This document shows, piece by piece, positions 6,067-6,073 of a DNA stretch of 6,073 bases. Origin of the DNA: SAR202 cluster bacterium (GTDB lineage: Bacteria > Chloroflexota > Dehalococcoidia > SAR202 > CAJWER01); assembly GCA_030740335.1 (NCBI GenBank), contig JASLXL010000174.1, positions 1-6,073 of the forward strand. The letters run 5' to 3'. A program made the translations under genes and the position numbers. Under the pieces are notes generated by a model, which saw nothing but the letters and a program-made list of their open reading frames with translations, did no database searches and was not told the DNA's origin. The stretch's first letter is position 1. Every line of letters begins with the position of its first letter.

Positions 6067-6073
6067 GCCCTCA

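Noticed and set aside
1..6073. Mobile element, phage, CRISPR or toxin-antitoxin system
   Set aside because: No transposase, integrase, direct-repeat array, target-site duplication or small toxin-like gene pair was found.

Overview
The window is ordinary bacterial chromosome: compact, moderately GC-rich DNA with clear Shine-Dalgarno sites and short spacers. The gene mix (tsaD, two DSD1-type fold-III PLP proteins in tandem, a low-molecular-weight thioredoxin reductase, an SDR dehydrogenase and a small two-helix membrane protein) would fit an uncultured Chloroflexota lineage such as the SAR202 group. That assignment is an impression from gene style, not a proof. No tRNA, rRNA, CRISPR, transposase or phage gene is visible.

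Layout, left to right. The 3' four-fifths of tsaD (+) enters from the left edge. It converges, with only 13 bases between stop codons, on a small gene of unknown function (-) that encodes a predicted membrane protein with two transmembrane helices. A spacer of about 380 bases follows and holds a candidate promoter and a leader hairpin. Next come two co-directional paralogs (+, 1723-2829 and 2853-3947), 23 bases apart and almost certainly co-transcribed. Both belong to the alanine racemase N-terminal-domain / D-serine dehydratase-like (DSD1) family. A strong bidirectional hairpin terminator (3977-4009) separates them from a convergent thioredoxin reductase gene (-). Upstream of that gene is a palindromic intergenic repeat of a common dispersed type, then an SDR oxidoreductase gene (-) with a good extended -10 promoter near the right edge.

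The most interesting part is the tandem pair. The first paralog has lost the Schiff-base lysine (Ser51 in the RPHxK motif) but keeps the C-terminal DAGxKA and SxEHG motifs. The second keeps the lysine (Lys50) but has lost DAGxKA. Neither has the His-x-Cys metal pair of D-serine dehydratase. In fold-type III enzymes the active site lies at a dimer interface, so the reciprocal losses could mean that the two proteins form an obligate heterodimer. The alternative is that one is a pseudoenzyme or has taken on another function. The substrate cannot be read from the sequence.

The other genes look like independent units: tRNA modification (TsaD), redox maintenance (TrxB) and a catabolic or biosynthetic dehydrogenase (SDR). 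Nothing in the sequence ties them functionally to the paralog pair.
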